Of a stretch of 64,000 bases of DNA, positions 24,558 through 34,029 are shown piece by piece. Both the position numbers and the translations under genes were made by a program. This DNA is from Flavobacterium sp. ENC (GTDB lineage: Bacteria > Bacteroidota > Bacteroidia > Flavobacteriales > Flavobacteriaceae), in assembly GCF_020991415.1 (NCBI RefSeq), contig NZ_JAJMOY010000002.1, positions 186,001 to 250,000 on the forward strand. The letters run 5' to 3'. A model generated the notes under the pieces. The model made no database searches and was not told the origin of the DNA. It worked only from the letters and a program-made list of their open reading frames with translations. Positions within the stretch are counted from its first letter, which is position 1. Every line of letters begins with the position of its first letter.

Positions 24558-24961
24558 ATCTTTTATTTTTTAGAATCTAACAGGAGAAATTAATTGGAAA
24601 GGTTTTTCTAAAATTAGCACTAAATTTTGCCGGGCATTAACTGTATTACCACAAAAATTACCGTAATAAAAATACTTGTTTTTCTATTTTGTGCGAAAAT
24701 ACAGTTATAAAATAATCACATTAAAAGTGTAAGGCTATTTTAATAAGTTACCAATCATCAGAGATTAAATTAATTGGATTCAAACATGGGAATTATGAAA
24801 CTATTTTTGATTATGATAAAAAAGGCTTTTCATTTTTTTTTATAAATTTGGAAGTTTGTCGGCTGTTTTTTGCAAAATGGCCGGTATTTACAGCAACAAA
24901 AAATCATTCAAAACTTAATTTTATTTTTAAATTTTAACCCGTAACGCTTTACCCCAATCAA
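24558..24961. other. 404-bp spacer without a gene
   Basis: AT-rich. It must hold the divergent promoters of the SemiSWEET gene and the signalling operon. A TAAATTTG (-7-like) occurs at 24843-24850, but no TTG lies at the proper distance, so it is not called. No open frame of note and no repeat were seen. Confidence 0.5.
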
Positions 24962-26179
24962 ATGATATTAATCGTAGATGATATTAAGGCTAATATAATT
25001 GCCTTAAAAAAAACGCTGGAGCTGCATGACATAGAAGTAGACACAGCAGAGTCTGGTGAAGAAGCGTTGAAGAAAATATTAAAAACTAATTATTGCCTGA
25101 TTATAATGGATGTTCAGATGCCGGGTCTGGATGGTTTTGAAGTCGTTAAAATTCTTTCCGGCAATAAACGGACAAAAGAAATTCCCGTAATCTTTTTGTC
25201 TGCCATCAGCATCGAAAAAAAATACATTTTTAAAGGATACGAAACAGGTGCTGTCGACTATGTTACCAAACCGGTTGATATAGATTTACTTATTTTAAAA
25301 GTAAAAACCTTCATCAAAATTTACGAGCAGAAAAATGAATTGAGAGTGATGAAAGATTTACTTTCAAAAGAAATCAAAATTCGAAAAGAAGCTCAGGATA
25401 ACCTCGAAATCAAAATTGCGGAGCGCACCAAAGAACTCGTTTTGAAAAACGAAGAACTGGAGCTCAAAAACCATGAACTGCAGCAATTTTCCTGGGTAGT
25501 TTCCCATGATTTGAATGAACCGATACGGAAGATTCAGATTTTTATTAAAATTATAAAAGAACTTTACTTAGTAGACGACGAAAAAGCAATTGATTATGTA
25601 GATCGTACGGTTAAGTCTGCAGAAAGGATGCAAACCCTTATTACAGACCTGCTCGCTTATTCCAGGTTATCGTCAAAAGTAGAACCTGAAAAAACAGATC
25701 TGAATGTTGTTTTACAAGAGGTCCTTTCTGATTTTGATTATTTGATAGAGCGTAAAAACGCAGTTATAAAAACAAGCGAACTGCCTGTAATAGACAGTAT
25801 TCCAAGTCAGCTGAGGCAGGTTTTCCAGAACCTTATCGGGAACGCCCTTAAGTTCTCCGGAAATGTCGAAACTCCCGTTATTAAGATTACTTCAGAATTA
25901 ATAAAAACAAAAGATTTTGACGGTGAGGTTTCGCCGGACGGAAAATATTGCCGGATTATCGTTGCAGACAACGGAATTGGTTTTGATGAAATTTACCTGG
26001 ATCGTATTTTTATTATTTTCCAGAGTTTAAATGATCGCCAGACTTATGAAGGTACCGGAATCGGACTTGCAATTGCCAAAAAAATTATTGAAAAACACAA
26101 CGGATTAATAACCGCCAAAAGTCAATCCGGTAAGGGAGCCAGTTTTATCATGGTCCTGCCATTAAAATATGAGAATTAA
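24962..26179 (+). CDS. response regulator-histidine kinase hybrid (REC-HisKA-HATPase)
   Basis: 405 residues, soluble. The N-terminal receiver (residues 1-120) has DD near residue 6, the phospho-acceptor Asp50 in MDVQMPGLDGF and Lys in VTKPVDID. A charged coiled coil (about 125-175) leads to HisKA with the H-box His182 in VVSHDLNEPIRK. The ATPase domain has LIGNALKFS, DNGIGF and GTGIGLAIAKK. There is no membrane segment, so the input is probably phosphotransfer to the receiver or partner contact. It is the first gene of an operon with a large hybrid kinase, a receiver, CheR and CheB; the next gene starts 6 nt later. Confidence 0.93.
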   Translation: MILIVDDIKANIIALKKTLELHDIEVDTAESGEEALKKILKTNYCLIIMDVQMPGLDGFEVVKILSGNKRTKEIPVIFLSAISIEKKYIFKGYETGAVDYVTKPVDIDLLILKVKTFIKIYEQKNELRVMKDLLSKEIKIRKEAQDNLEIKIAERTKELVLKNEELELKNHELQQFSWVVSHDLNEPIRKIQIFIKIIKELYLVDDEKAIDYVDRTVKSAERMQTLITDLLAYSRLSSKVEPEKTDLNVVLQEVLSDFDYLIERKNAVIKTSELPVIDSIPSQLRQVFQNLIGNALKFSGNVETPVIKITSELIKTKDFDGEVSPDGKYCRIIVADNGIGFDEIYLDRIFIIFQSLNDRQTYEGTGIGLAIAKKIIEKHNGLITAKSQSGKGASFIMVLPLKYEN

Positions 26180-26185
26180 AATTAA

Positions 26186-29100
26186 ATGGATTTAAAACCT
26201 ATGAAAAACAATTTTAAAAGAAATTTACTAATTAGCTCAATGGTTTCGTTACTGGTCTTAACAATCAGTTCTACTGCTTCTTATCTAAGCATCAAAAATT
26301 TGCTGAAAAGTAATTTCTGGGTCAATCATACCCAGGATGTGATTTACAATTTAAATCAGGGAGCCTACCTCGTTACAGATGCCCAAACCCGGATGCGCGG
26401 CTACCTGATCAGTGGTGATGAACAATTTGTAAGAGCATATAATGAGTCTGAATCCGAATCAAATACATATTTTGAAAAGCTTGATGAACTGACCGGCGAT
26501 AATCCGGCACAACAAAAATTGCTAAAGGATTTAAAGCCGCTGAGAGCCAATTTCTTTAAATACCTGAACAATCAGATTGTAAAAAAGCGTCTGGGGAAAA
26601 ACAGTGTTGCTTTTGACCTTGAAGAAGGGAAAAAGATGATGGACGAATTGAGAACGTATTTCAAGCGCATCGAACAAAGCGAACAGATTCTTTTAAAAGA
26701 ACGAAATGAAACTTCAGACCAGTACGGAACCTACAGTATCATCCTGATTGTGTTCGCTTTTGTTATTGCCTTTATCATTTCGATTGTATTTTTAATCCGG
26801 ATTTTAAAAGATTTTAATGAACGTTCAGCGCTTCAGCATGAGCTGGAAAATAAAGACAGGGAAACAGCCGAAAGAATTGCCGCGATCAGCACTATTGCTA
26901 CCAACATTTCCAGTGGGAATTACGATATCAAAGTAGAAGATACTAAGACGGATGCGCTTGGAAGCGTTGGGGAATCATTAAATAATATGAGTTCTTCCTT
27001 AAAATCTTCCTTCAGTTTATTATCAGAAAAAGAATGGCTGCAGGCGGGAATTGCCAAGCTTAATAATGTGATGCTGGGTGATAAAACACTGAATCAGTTA
27101 TCCAAAGATGTTATTGAATTTTTATGTACCTATACCAACAGTAGTGCCGGTGTCATGTATATTCTGGAAGGAGACGAACTTTTTTCTAGTGCAGGATATA
27201 GCTATATACCGACAAAAAACAGAGAACGTATTCAGAAAGGGGACGGTTTGCTGGGACAGGCAATCGTTTCTGGTAAAATATTGGAATTGAAATCGTTGTC
27301 ATCTGATTTTATTCACATTAATTATGCACTGGGCGAAATAAAACCTACTCATATTGTAGCAGTTCCTTTAATCGATCTCAGAATAGAAGGAGCAATCGAA
27401 TTAGCCAGTATTTACGGCTTCTCTGACCTTCACCTGGAATTCCTGAGAATGGTAGGCAATAATATCGGTATTGCAATCAAATCAACCCAAAACCGTAAAC
27501 GTGTTATGGAATTGCTGGAAGAAACACAGTCACAATCTGAAGAATTACGTATTCAGCACAGTGAACTGGAAGCAATTAATGCCGAACTGGAAGCACAGAC
27601 GGAAAAATTGCAGGCTTCTGAAGAAGAATTAAGAGTACAGCAGGAAGAACTGGAACAAACCAATGAGGAACTTTCGGAACGCAGTGTTTTACTGGAAGAA
27701 AAAAATAATGAAATTCAGAAAAAATCAGAAGCGTTAGAACTGACCACACGCTACAAGTCTGAATTTTTGGCCAATATGTCACACGAATTAAGAACACCTC
27801 TAAACTCTATTTTGCTTTTAAGCCGATTATTATCAGAGAATAACAGCAAGGGCATGAATAATGAGGAAATTGAATTTGCAAAAGTAATCCAGAGTTCAGG
27901 AAACAGCTTACTGGGCTTAATCGATGAAATTCTTGATTTATCTAAAATTGAAGCCGGTAAAATGGAACTGGAATTTTTGGATGTTTCCACCAAAGAAATT
28001 ACAGACAGCATGTCGAATTTATTCTCGTTTGTGGCAAAAGAGAAAAACATCGGTTTTGAAATTATTACAAAAGATGCTCCGATTGTCATTAAAACAGATA
28101 AAATGAGATTAGAGCAGATTCTTAAAAATCTAATTTCAAATGCCATCAAATTTACTGAAAAAGGGTCAGTAAGCCTGGAAATCAAAGTAAACGAAGATGA
28201 CGATAAAATCATTTGTTTTATCGTAAAAGATACCGGAATCGGAATCCCGCTGGACAAACAGCCTTTAATTTTTGAAGCGTTCCAGCAGGCAGACGGCTCT
28301 ACAAAACGCAAGTATGGAGGAACTGGTTTAGGACTATCCATCAGCAGGGAACTGGCAAAATTACTGCGAGGAGAGATTATCCTGCACAGTACAGAAGGAA
28401 AAGGAAGCAGTTTTACATTGTGTTTACCAGTTTTTGGGTCCTTAAGTAAAAAAGTAATAGTAGAGAAAACACCTCCTATAGAAATTTCCGAAGCGGAATC
28501 AGAAGAGTTGAAAAAAATCAAAAATAAATACATCTCGACTATTATTCCGGAGGAAATTGAAGACGACAGGGATGATATTTCAGAAGGGGACAAAGTAATT
28601 TTGATTGTGGAAGACGATCTTAATTTTGCAAAATCACTGTTAACATTCAGCAGAAAAAATGGTTACAAAGCAGTTATTTCCGTTCGTGGTGATTATGCCC
28701 TGAATTTTGCGATCATGTACAGACCTGTCGGAATTTTACTCGATATCGAACTGCCTGTCAAAAGCGGATGGGAAGTACTGGAGGAATTGAAAAACAACGG
28801 AAATACCAAACATATTCCGGTGCACATCATGTCCTCGCATAAACTGAAGCAGGAAAGTTTATTGAAAGGAGCTATCGATTTTCTGGATAAACCGGTTGCA
28901 TTTGACCGAATTCCGGAAGTTTTCACACGAATAGAGCATATCATAAACAAAGAATCACAAAAGGTTTTAATTATTGAGGACAATCCGAAACACGCAAAAG
29001 CACTGGCTTTCTTTTTAGAAACGCATGACATTAATTCTGAAATTAAAAGTGAAGTTTCTGAAGGACTGGTTGCTTTAAACAAAAAAGAAATCGACTGTGT

Positions 29101-29770
29101 TATTCTTGACATGGGAATTCCGGATGCCCATGCTTATAAGATCTTAGATGGTGTTAAAAAGAATCCTGGCCTGGAAAACCTGCCGGTAATTGTATTTACA
29201 GGAAAAAGTTTATCCCTGAAAGAAGAAGTTAAAATTAAAAAATACGCAGATTCGATTATTGTCAAAACCGCCCATTCATACCAGAGAATGTTAGATGAAG
29301 TATCTTTGTTTTTACATTTGGTAGAAGAAACAAAAGGAGCAGACGGTAAAAAAGAAAGCCATAAAAAGCTTAATTTGCTGAATAATGTACTGCACGATAA
29401 AAAAGTACTGATTGTAGACGATGATGTTCGAAATATCTATTCGCTGACCAAAGCCCTGGAGATTTTTAAAATGAATGTCATCACAGCATTTGACGGAAAT
29501 GAAGCAATCAAAATACTGGAAGAAAACCCGGATACGGATATCGTTCTTTTAGACATGATGATGCCCAATATGGATGGTTATGAAACGGCAGAAAAAATAC
29601 GAACAATACCTAAATTTATTAACTTGCCACTAATCGCCGTGACGGCAAAAGCAATGACAGGAGACCGGGAAAAATGCATCAGGGCGGGTGCGTCGGATTA
29701 CATTACCAAACCGGTTGATATAGACCAGTTATTGTCGTTGTTGCGTGTATGGTTATATGATAAATTTTAA
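26186..29770 (+). CDS. CHASE3-HAMP-GAF hybrid histidine kinase with three receiver domains
   Basis: 1194 residues. Order: TM helix (about 13-36), CHASE3 periplasmic domain (about 40-175, with VTDAQTRMRGYLISGDE), TM helix (about 185-208), HAMP, GAF (about 290-430), long coiled coil (440-525), HisKA with His at about 533 in ANMSHELRTPLN, HATPase (LISNAIKFTE, DTGIGIP, GTGLGLSISRE), then receivers at about 803, 928 and 1073. Receiver 1 has LLDIELPVKSGW, receiver 2 LDMGIPDAHAY and receiver 3 LLDMMMPNMDGYE. This resembles the large hybrid kinases encoded beside CheB/CheR in bacteria without classical chemoreceptors. The CHASE3 ligand is unknown. Confidence 0.95.
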   Translation: MDLKPMKNNFKRNLLISSMVSLLVLTISSTASYLSIKNLLKSNFWVNHTQDVIYNLNQGAYLVTDAQTRMRGYLISGDEQFVRAYNESESESNTYFEKLDELTGDNPAQQKLLKDLKPLRANFFKYLNNQIVKKRLGKNSVAFDLEEGKKMMDELRTYFKRIEQSEQILLKERNETSDQYGTYSIILIVFAFVIAFIISIVFLIRILKDFNERSALQHELENKDRETAERIAAISTIATNISSGNYDIKVEDTKTDALGSVGESLNNMSSSLKSSFSLLSEKEWLQAGIAKLNNVMLGDKTLNQLSKDVIEFLCTYTNSSAGVMYILEGDELFSSAGYSYIPTKNRERIQKGDGLLGQAIVSGKILELKSLSSDFIHINYALGEIKPTHIVAVPLIDLRIEGAIELASIYGFSDLHLEFLRMVGNNIGIAIKSTQNRKRVMELLEETQSQSEELRIQHSELEAINAELEAQTEKLQASEEELRVQQEELEQTNEELSERSVLLEEKNNEIQKKSEALELTTRYKSEFLANMSHELRTPLNSILLLSRLLSENNSKGMNNEEIEFAKVIQSSGNSLLGLIDEILDLSKIEAGKMELEFLDVSTKEITDSMSNLFSFVAKEKNIGFEIITKDAPIVIKTDKMRLEQILKNLISNAIKFTEKGSVSLEIKVNEDDDKIICFIVKDTGIGIPLDKQPLIFEAFQQADGSTKRKYGGTGLGLSISRELAKLLRGEIILHSTEGKGSSFTLCLPVFGSLSKKVIVEKTPPIEISEAESEELKKIKNKYISTIIPEEIEDDRDDISEGDKVILIVEDDLNFAKSLLTFSRKNGYKAVISVRGDYALNFAIMYRPVGILLDIELPVKSGWEVLEELKNNGNTKHIPVHIMSSHKLKQESLLKGAIDFLDKPVAFDRIPEVFTRIEHIINKESQKVLIIEDNPKHAKALAFFLETHDINSEIKSEVSEGLVALNKKEIDCVILDMGIPDAHAYKILDGVKKNPGLENLPVIVFTGKSLSLKEEVKIKKYADSIIVKTAHSYQRMLDEVSLFLHLVEETKGADGKKESHKKLNLLNNVLHDKKVLIVDDDVRNIYSLTKALEIFKMNVITAFDGNEAIKILEENPDTDIVLLDMMMPNMDGYETAEKIRTIPKFINLPLIAVTAKAMTGDREKCIRAGASDYITKPVDIDQLLSLLRVWLYDKF

Positions 29771-30153
29771 TGATAAAGGATTACGAAATGAGCAGAAAGA
29801 GAGTCTTAATTATTGATGATGATTCCAGAAATATTTTCGCTTTGGCGCATACACTGAAAGTTAAGTCATTTGATTGTATATCGTGCTTAAGTGCCGAAGA
29901 AGCATTAAAACTGTTACAGACAGAGGAGACGGTTGACGCCATCCTGATTGATATGATGATGCCCGAAATGGACGGTTATGAAGCTATTCCGCTAATAAAA
30001 AAAATACCTTCCAGAGAAGACACACTGATTGTTGCCGTAACGGCACAGGCCATGACCGGTGATAAGGAAAAATGCCTTGAAGCCGGTGCCGATGATTATG
30101 TTTCAAAACCTATTGATGTAGATAAACTGCTTAAAGCATTATCTAAAATTTGA
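29770..30153 (+). CDS. single-domain response regulator
   Basis: 127 residues. The ATG overlaps the preceding stop (TAATG), although an in-frame ATG at 29788 (MSRKRVLIIDDDSRN) fits the receiver start equally well. It has the acidic triad IDDD, the phospho-acceptor in ILIDMMMPEMDGYE, AVTAQAMTGD and YVSKPIDVD. No output domain. It is probably the phosphate sink or shuttle of the operon's kinases. Confidence 0.92.
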   Translation: MIKDYEMSRKRVLIIDDDSRNIFALAHTLKVKSFDCISCLSAEEALKLLQTEETVDAILIDMMMPEMDGYEAIPLIKKIPSREDTLIVAVTAQAMTGDKEKCLEAGADDYVSKPIDVDKLLKALSKI

Positions 30154-30160
30154 ATTTAGT

Positions 30161-30970
30161 ATGATTGAAGATATTGAGTTAGAAACCCTTATAAATGATA
30201 TTTACGAATATTATGGCTTCGATTTTGGGAGTTATTCAAGAGCATCTTTAAAAAGGCGTGTCAACAGGATATATCAGTTGGAAGGGTTTAAAAATTTTTA
30301 TGAATTTCTGTCAAAGGTCAGGTACGATCCGGAATATTATAAAAATATGATTGACGAAATTACAGTAAATGTTACTGAAATGTTTCGTGATCCTGCTTTT
30401 TATAAGACGGTCAGAAATGAAATTTTGCCGCAGCTGGCGACAAAACCTTTCATTCGTTTGTGGCATGCAGGTTGTTCTACAGGTGAAGAAGTGTATTCTA
30501 TGGCCATTATGCTCAAAGAGGCGGGACTTCTTCATAAATCGATTATTTATGCCACCGATATCAATTCGAAAGTTCTGGAAACGGCCAAAAAAGGAATTTT
30601 TCCCTTGCGGATGATGAAAGAATACTCCGAAAATTACCGTGATTCCGGAGGACAGGAAGATTTTTCTACTTATTATATTGCCAATTATGGTATCGCCAAA
30701 TTCAATGAAGAATTAGCCGAAAAAATGGTTTTCTCCCAGCATAATCTGGTTTCAGACAATTCCTTTAATGAATTCGACTTTATTTTGTGCCGCAATGTTT
30801 TGATCTATTTTGATAATAATTTGCAAAAAAGAGTCATCAATTTATTTGACGAAAGTCTTGCAGTCCTGGGATTCTTAGCTTTAGGAACAAAAGAAACTAT
30901 AAAATATTCTATATCTACTACTAAATATAAACAGTTAGAGAAAGAGAAGGTATGGCGGAAGATAAAATAA
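30161..30970 (+). CDS. cheR: CheR-type S-adenosylmethionine methyltransferase
   Basis: 269 residues, a full-length CheR: an N-terminal helical domain, then EITVNVTEMFRDPAFY (the TTxFFR-like element), the SAM-binding AGCSTGEEVYSMAI, and the catalytic-domain CRNVLIYFDNN. CheR methylates glutamates of chemoreceptors. No methyl-accepting receptor is present nearby, so the substrate may be a receptor elsewhere or the helical signalling region of the neighbouring hybrid kinase. It overlaps CheB by 19 nt. Confidence 0.92.
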   Translation: MIEDIELETLINDIYEYYGFDFGSYSRASLKRRVNRIYQLEGFKNFYEFLSKVRYDPEYYKNMIDEITVNVTEMFRDPAFYKTVRNEILPQLATKPFIRLWHAGCSTGEEVYSMAIMLKEAGLLHKSIIYATDINSKVLETAKKGIFPLRMMKEYSENYRDSGGQEDFSTYYIANYGIAKFNEELAEKMVFSQHNLVSDNSFNEFDFILCRNVLIYFDNNLQKRVINLFDESLAVLGFLALGTKETIKYSISTTKYKQLEKEKVWRKIK

Positions 30971-31536
30971 ATGCAAAATGTAAAGTCGTTATTATCGGAG
31001 GTTCTGCAGGGAGTTTAAACGCTCTGATGCAAATTCTTCCGGAAATATCCGTTTTAAATTCTTTCGCCCTGGTAATTGTACTTCACAGAAGAGGTACAGA
31101 CGATATGACGCTGGAAGAATTAATAAAAATAAAAACCGAAGTTCCGGTAAAAATAGTACAGGACAAAGAACCTATACTACCGGGGTTCTTATATGTGGCG
31201 CCGTCCAACTACCATTTATTGTTTGAAAAGAACGAGACGATTTCCCTGGATACCTCAGAGAAAGTAAACTACAGCCGCCCCAGTATCGATGTTTCTTTTG
31301 AATCTGCAGCTGAAATTTACGGAGACAGCCTGGTTGGAATTTTACTGTCAGGTTCCAACTCTGACGGCACGGAGGGATTAAAAATGATTCAGAAAGCCGG
31401 CGGAATAATCATTGTTCAGGACCCGGATTCGGCAGATATGCCTTTTATGCCCAGTAACGCCATAGTACACACTACACCGGATTATATTTTGAATACCGAT
31501 GAAATCTTAAAATTTATTATTTCAATCAACAGTTAA
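30952..31536 (+). CDS. cheB: CheB-type methylesterase lacking a receiver domain
   Basis: 194 residues, the catalytic domain only. The catalytic triad is visible: Ser18 in IIGGSAGSLNA, His45 in VIVLHRRG and Asp in LLSGSNSDGTEG. Classical CheB has an N-terminal receiver that gates activity; here it is absent, so control may come from the adjacent stand-alone receiver or from binding CheR. It overlaps the cheR 3' end by 19 nt, a sign of translational coupling. The product should deamidate or demethylate glutamyl methyl esters. Confidence 0.92.
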   Translation: MAEDKINAKCKVVIIGGSAGSLNALMQILPEISVLNSFALVIVLHRRGTDDMTLEELIKIKTEVPVKIVQDKEPILPGFLYVAPSNYHLLFEKNETISLDTSEKVNYSRPSIDVSFESAAEIYGDSLVGILLSGSNSDGTEGLKMIQKAGGIIIVQDPDSADMPFMPSNAIVHTTPDYILNTDEILKFIISINS

Positions 31537-31649
31537 CCATTCTCCTAAAAATTATTATTCCATAACACTTTCATAAAACGATTTCAGGTTTTAATAACTA
31601 AAATTGCAGCTTGTAAACTTATATAAGCCCATTCATAAACTGTTGTGCC

Positions 31650-33605
31650 ATGATTGTAAAAAATAGAATGCTCCTGCCGGAAAAATATGCCGTTCGTTTA
31701 ATTTTTTTAGTCCTGCTTTTTTTCAATTATACCTTTTCAGCACAAAAGAAAACCAAACTGGATGGGGTTCAGGTAGCTTTTTTATCAGACGTGCATTTAC
31801 AGGATTTGTTCGGAAAATTTTCGGATAATGAATACCGCGGAATTCTAAATCCGAAGACAGGAAAATATATGTTGCTTCGAACGATGGCTTCGCAATTGCA
31901 TTCTACGCGAATCTTCAATGAAAATTACTTTGCTTTTATTGCTGCTCTAGATGATATCGCTAAGCGAAAAATAAAATATGTGGCACTTCCCGGCGATTAT
32001 ACAGATGATGGCCAGCCGATACATGTTCGCGGACTGGAAAAAATCTTATCGGAATACCGAAAAAAATACGGAATTGAATTTTTTATCACCACAGGAAATC
32101 ACGATCCAGTTGGGCCATTCGCACACGAATCGGGGAAAGAGGACTTTTTAGGAAACGGAGGAAAAAATCAGCCGATTTACAGTAAACCCGAAATGTATAA
32201 ACCTAATTTAGACCTGGAACAGCCTGTTGTCGTTACAGCCGATATAGCCAAAATGGGTTATTTGGGAATTACGGAAGGACTGAAAGATTTCGGATTTTAT
32301 CCCAATAAAAAATATAAATTCTGGTCAACACCTTTTGCAGCTTATACCAGTCAGAATTATACCTATGCAAAAGCTGCTGAAGCCGCTTTATTGTCCAACA
32401 GAGTTTACAATGTAGCTCCCGGTTATGAAGTTCCCGATGTGAGTTATGTAGTAGAACCGGTTGAAGGACTTTGGTTAATGGCGATTGACGGAAATGTTTA
32501 CATTCCGAAGAAAAATGCAACGACAGATCCAATAGACCCAAAGAATTATTCCGAAGCAAGCACGGGCTACAACAATGTGCTTTCGAACAAAAAACATTTA
32601 ATAAAATGGGTAGCGGATATTTCACTTGAAGCGAAAAAACAAGGAAAAACCCTGATTGCTTTCAGTCATTTTCCCATGATTGATTTTAACGATGACGCTT
32701 CCGCGGAAATAAAAGAATTGCTGGGTCCAAACAAATGGCAGCTCAACCGGGTTCCGACAGAAGAAGTAGCGCAGGTTTTTGCCGATGCAGGACTGAAGAT
32801 TCACTTCGGAGGACATATGCACATCAACGATACAGGAGTGCGGACTACCGCAAAAGGCAATACGCTGGTCAATATTCAGACACCTTCACTGGCAGCGTAT
32901 ATTCCGGCTTATAAATTACTGACGATTCAAAAAGATAATCTGGTCGATATCCAAACCATTACGATTGATAATGTTCCCCATTACGATGAACTTTTCGATT
33001 TGTACAAAACGGAATATCAGTTTCTCGAAAGTAAACACACCAAAGACATCTGGAATATTGACATCTTAAAAACGAAAAACTACCACGAGTTTACCGATTT
33101 CCACCTCAAAGAGCTGGTTCGTCTGCGTTTTTTAGCAGATGACTGGCCGGCAGCGTTCAAAGATTTTATACTCAAAGTAACCGGAGAAGATTTAGTGGTT
33201 TTGGCCAATATAAAATCAGATCAGGATTTTGATGCAATTCTCAAAAACAAAGAAAACTTCAAAACAGAATGGGCCGCCGCCGAACAAAAAACGGCTGCAT
33301 TACTGGCTGAAAATAAGCTCAGAAAAGAAGATTTCAAAAACTGGACGGGCTATGATCTTCTGGTCGATTTTTACCGTTTCAGAAGCGCCGATGAATTAGC
33401 CTTAACAGATGTAGGAACAGAACGGGCCGGACAATATAAAATACTGTCACAGTTGTTTTCTGAGAACTACAAAGAAGAAACGATTTCAAAAGAAAAACCA
33501 TTACAAAACCAAATGCGCCTTTTCCTGACGATCTTCAGTAAATTCATGCACGAAGTTCCGGCGGATCATTTTAGTGTTGATTTGAAAACGGGAAGGGTTA
33601 GGTAG
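31650..33605 (+). CDS. secreted calcineurin-like metallophosphoesterase
   Basis: 651 residues with an N-terminal hydrophobic signal (RLIFLVLLFFNYTFSAQ). The complete metallophosphoesterase motif set is present: FLSDVHLQ (Asp47, His49), LPGDYTDDG, TTGNHDPVG, FSHFPMI and GGHMHIN. The C-terminal 200 residues are an unassigned helical region. It should hydrolyse phosphomono- or diesters in the periplasm. Together with the phospholipase C-type gene 0.4 kb downstream on the opposite strand, it suggests phosphoester scavenging. Confidence 0.88.
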   Translation: MIVKNRMLLPEKYAVRLIFLVLLFFNYTFSAQKKTKLDGVQVAFLSDVHLQDLFGKFSDNEYRGILNPKTGKYMLLRTMASQLHSTRIFNENYFAFIAALDDIAKRKIKYVALPGDYTDDGQPIHVRGLEKILSEYRKKYGIEFFITTGNHDPVGPFAHESGKEDFLGNGGKNQPIYSKPEMYKPNLDLEQPVVVTADIAKMGYLGITEGLKDFGFYPNKKYKFWSTPFAAYTSQNYTYAKAAEAALLSNRVYNVAPGYEVPDVSYVVEPVEGLWLMAIDGNVYIPKKNATTDPIDPKNYSEASTGYNNVLSNKKHLIKWVADISLEAKKQGKTLIAFSHFPMIDFNDDASAEIKELLGPNKWQLNRVPTEEVAQVFADAGLKIHFGGHMHINDTGVRTTAKGNTLVNIQTPSLAAYIPAYKLLTIQKDNLVDIQTITIDNVPHYDELFDLYKTEYQFLESKHTKDIWNIDILKTKNYHEFTDFHLKELVRLRFLADDWPAAFKDFILKVTGEDLVVLANIKSDQDFDAILKNKENFKTEWAAAEQKTAALLAENKLRKEDFKNWTGYDLLVDFYRFRSADELALTDVGTERAGQYKILSQLFSENYKEETISKEKPLQNQMRLFLTIFSKFMHEVPADHFSVDLKTGRVR

Positions 33606-34029
33606 TTTTCAGTCTCAGTTTACAGTCGTAGTTTGGAAACTGCAAACCGGGACTGCAAACCGGGACTTGTTTAACCGCAAGGCACGCAAAGTTCTTTTGT
33701 CTAGTTTGTGTTGAACAAACGCAAGGTGCGCAAGGCTTTGTCAATAATCTTGTTAAGCAGGTTTTAACCGCAAGGCACGTTAGAATTATAGCAAATTTTA
33801 TGAAGTTTGTTTCACGCAGATTTTGCAGATTTTCTGCACAATTTTTGTCATTTCGACGAAGGAGAAATCTCATTTGCTGAATCCGTGTAGTATAACAAAA
33901 CAGAACATAAAAAATCTGCAGAATCTGCAAAATCTGCGTGAGAAAAAAAAGAAAACCCAACACAAAAAATCAGGTTTCAGATTCAACCACAAAGTAGAAC
34001 CTGAAACCTGAAACTAAAAAAAACTGAAA
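33606..34029. repeat. composite intergenic repeat cluster
   Basis: This 424-bp spacer between converging genes holds several repeat families. TGCAAACCGGGAC is duplicated at 33643-33668. There are three AACCGCAAGGCACG/AACGCAAGGTGCG elements (33670-33780). A 19-bp perfect inverted repeat, CACGCAGATTTTGCAGATT at 33813-33831 with its complement at 33922-33940, encloses a CATTTCGACGAAGGAGAAAT sequence. A short AACCTGAAACCTGAAAC run sits near 34000. No gene. Confidence 0.8.

Noticed and set aside
27751..28593. 280-residue minus-strand open frame inside the hybrid kinase gene
   Set aside because: It is a shadow opposite the well-supported HisKA/HATPase coding region and is low-complexity in Ser, Ile and Phe.
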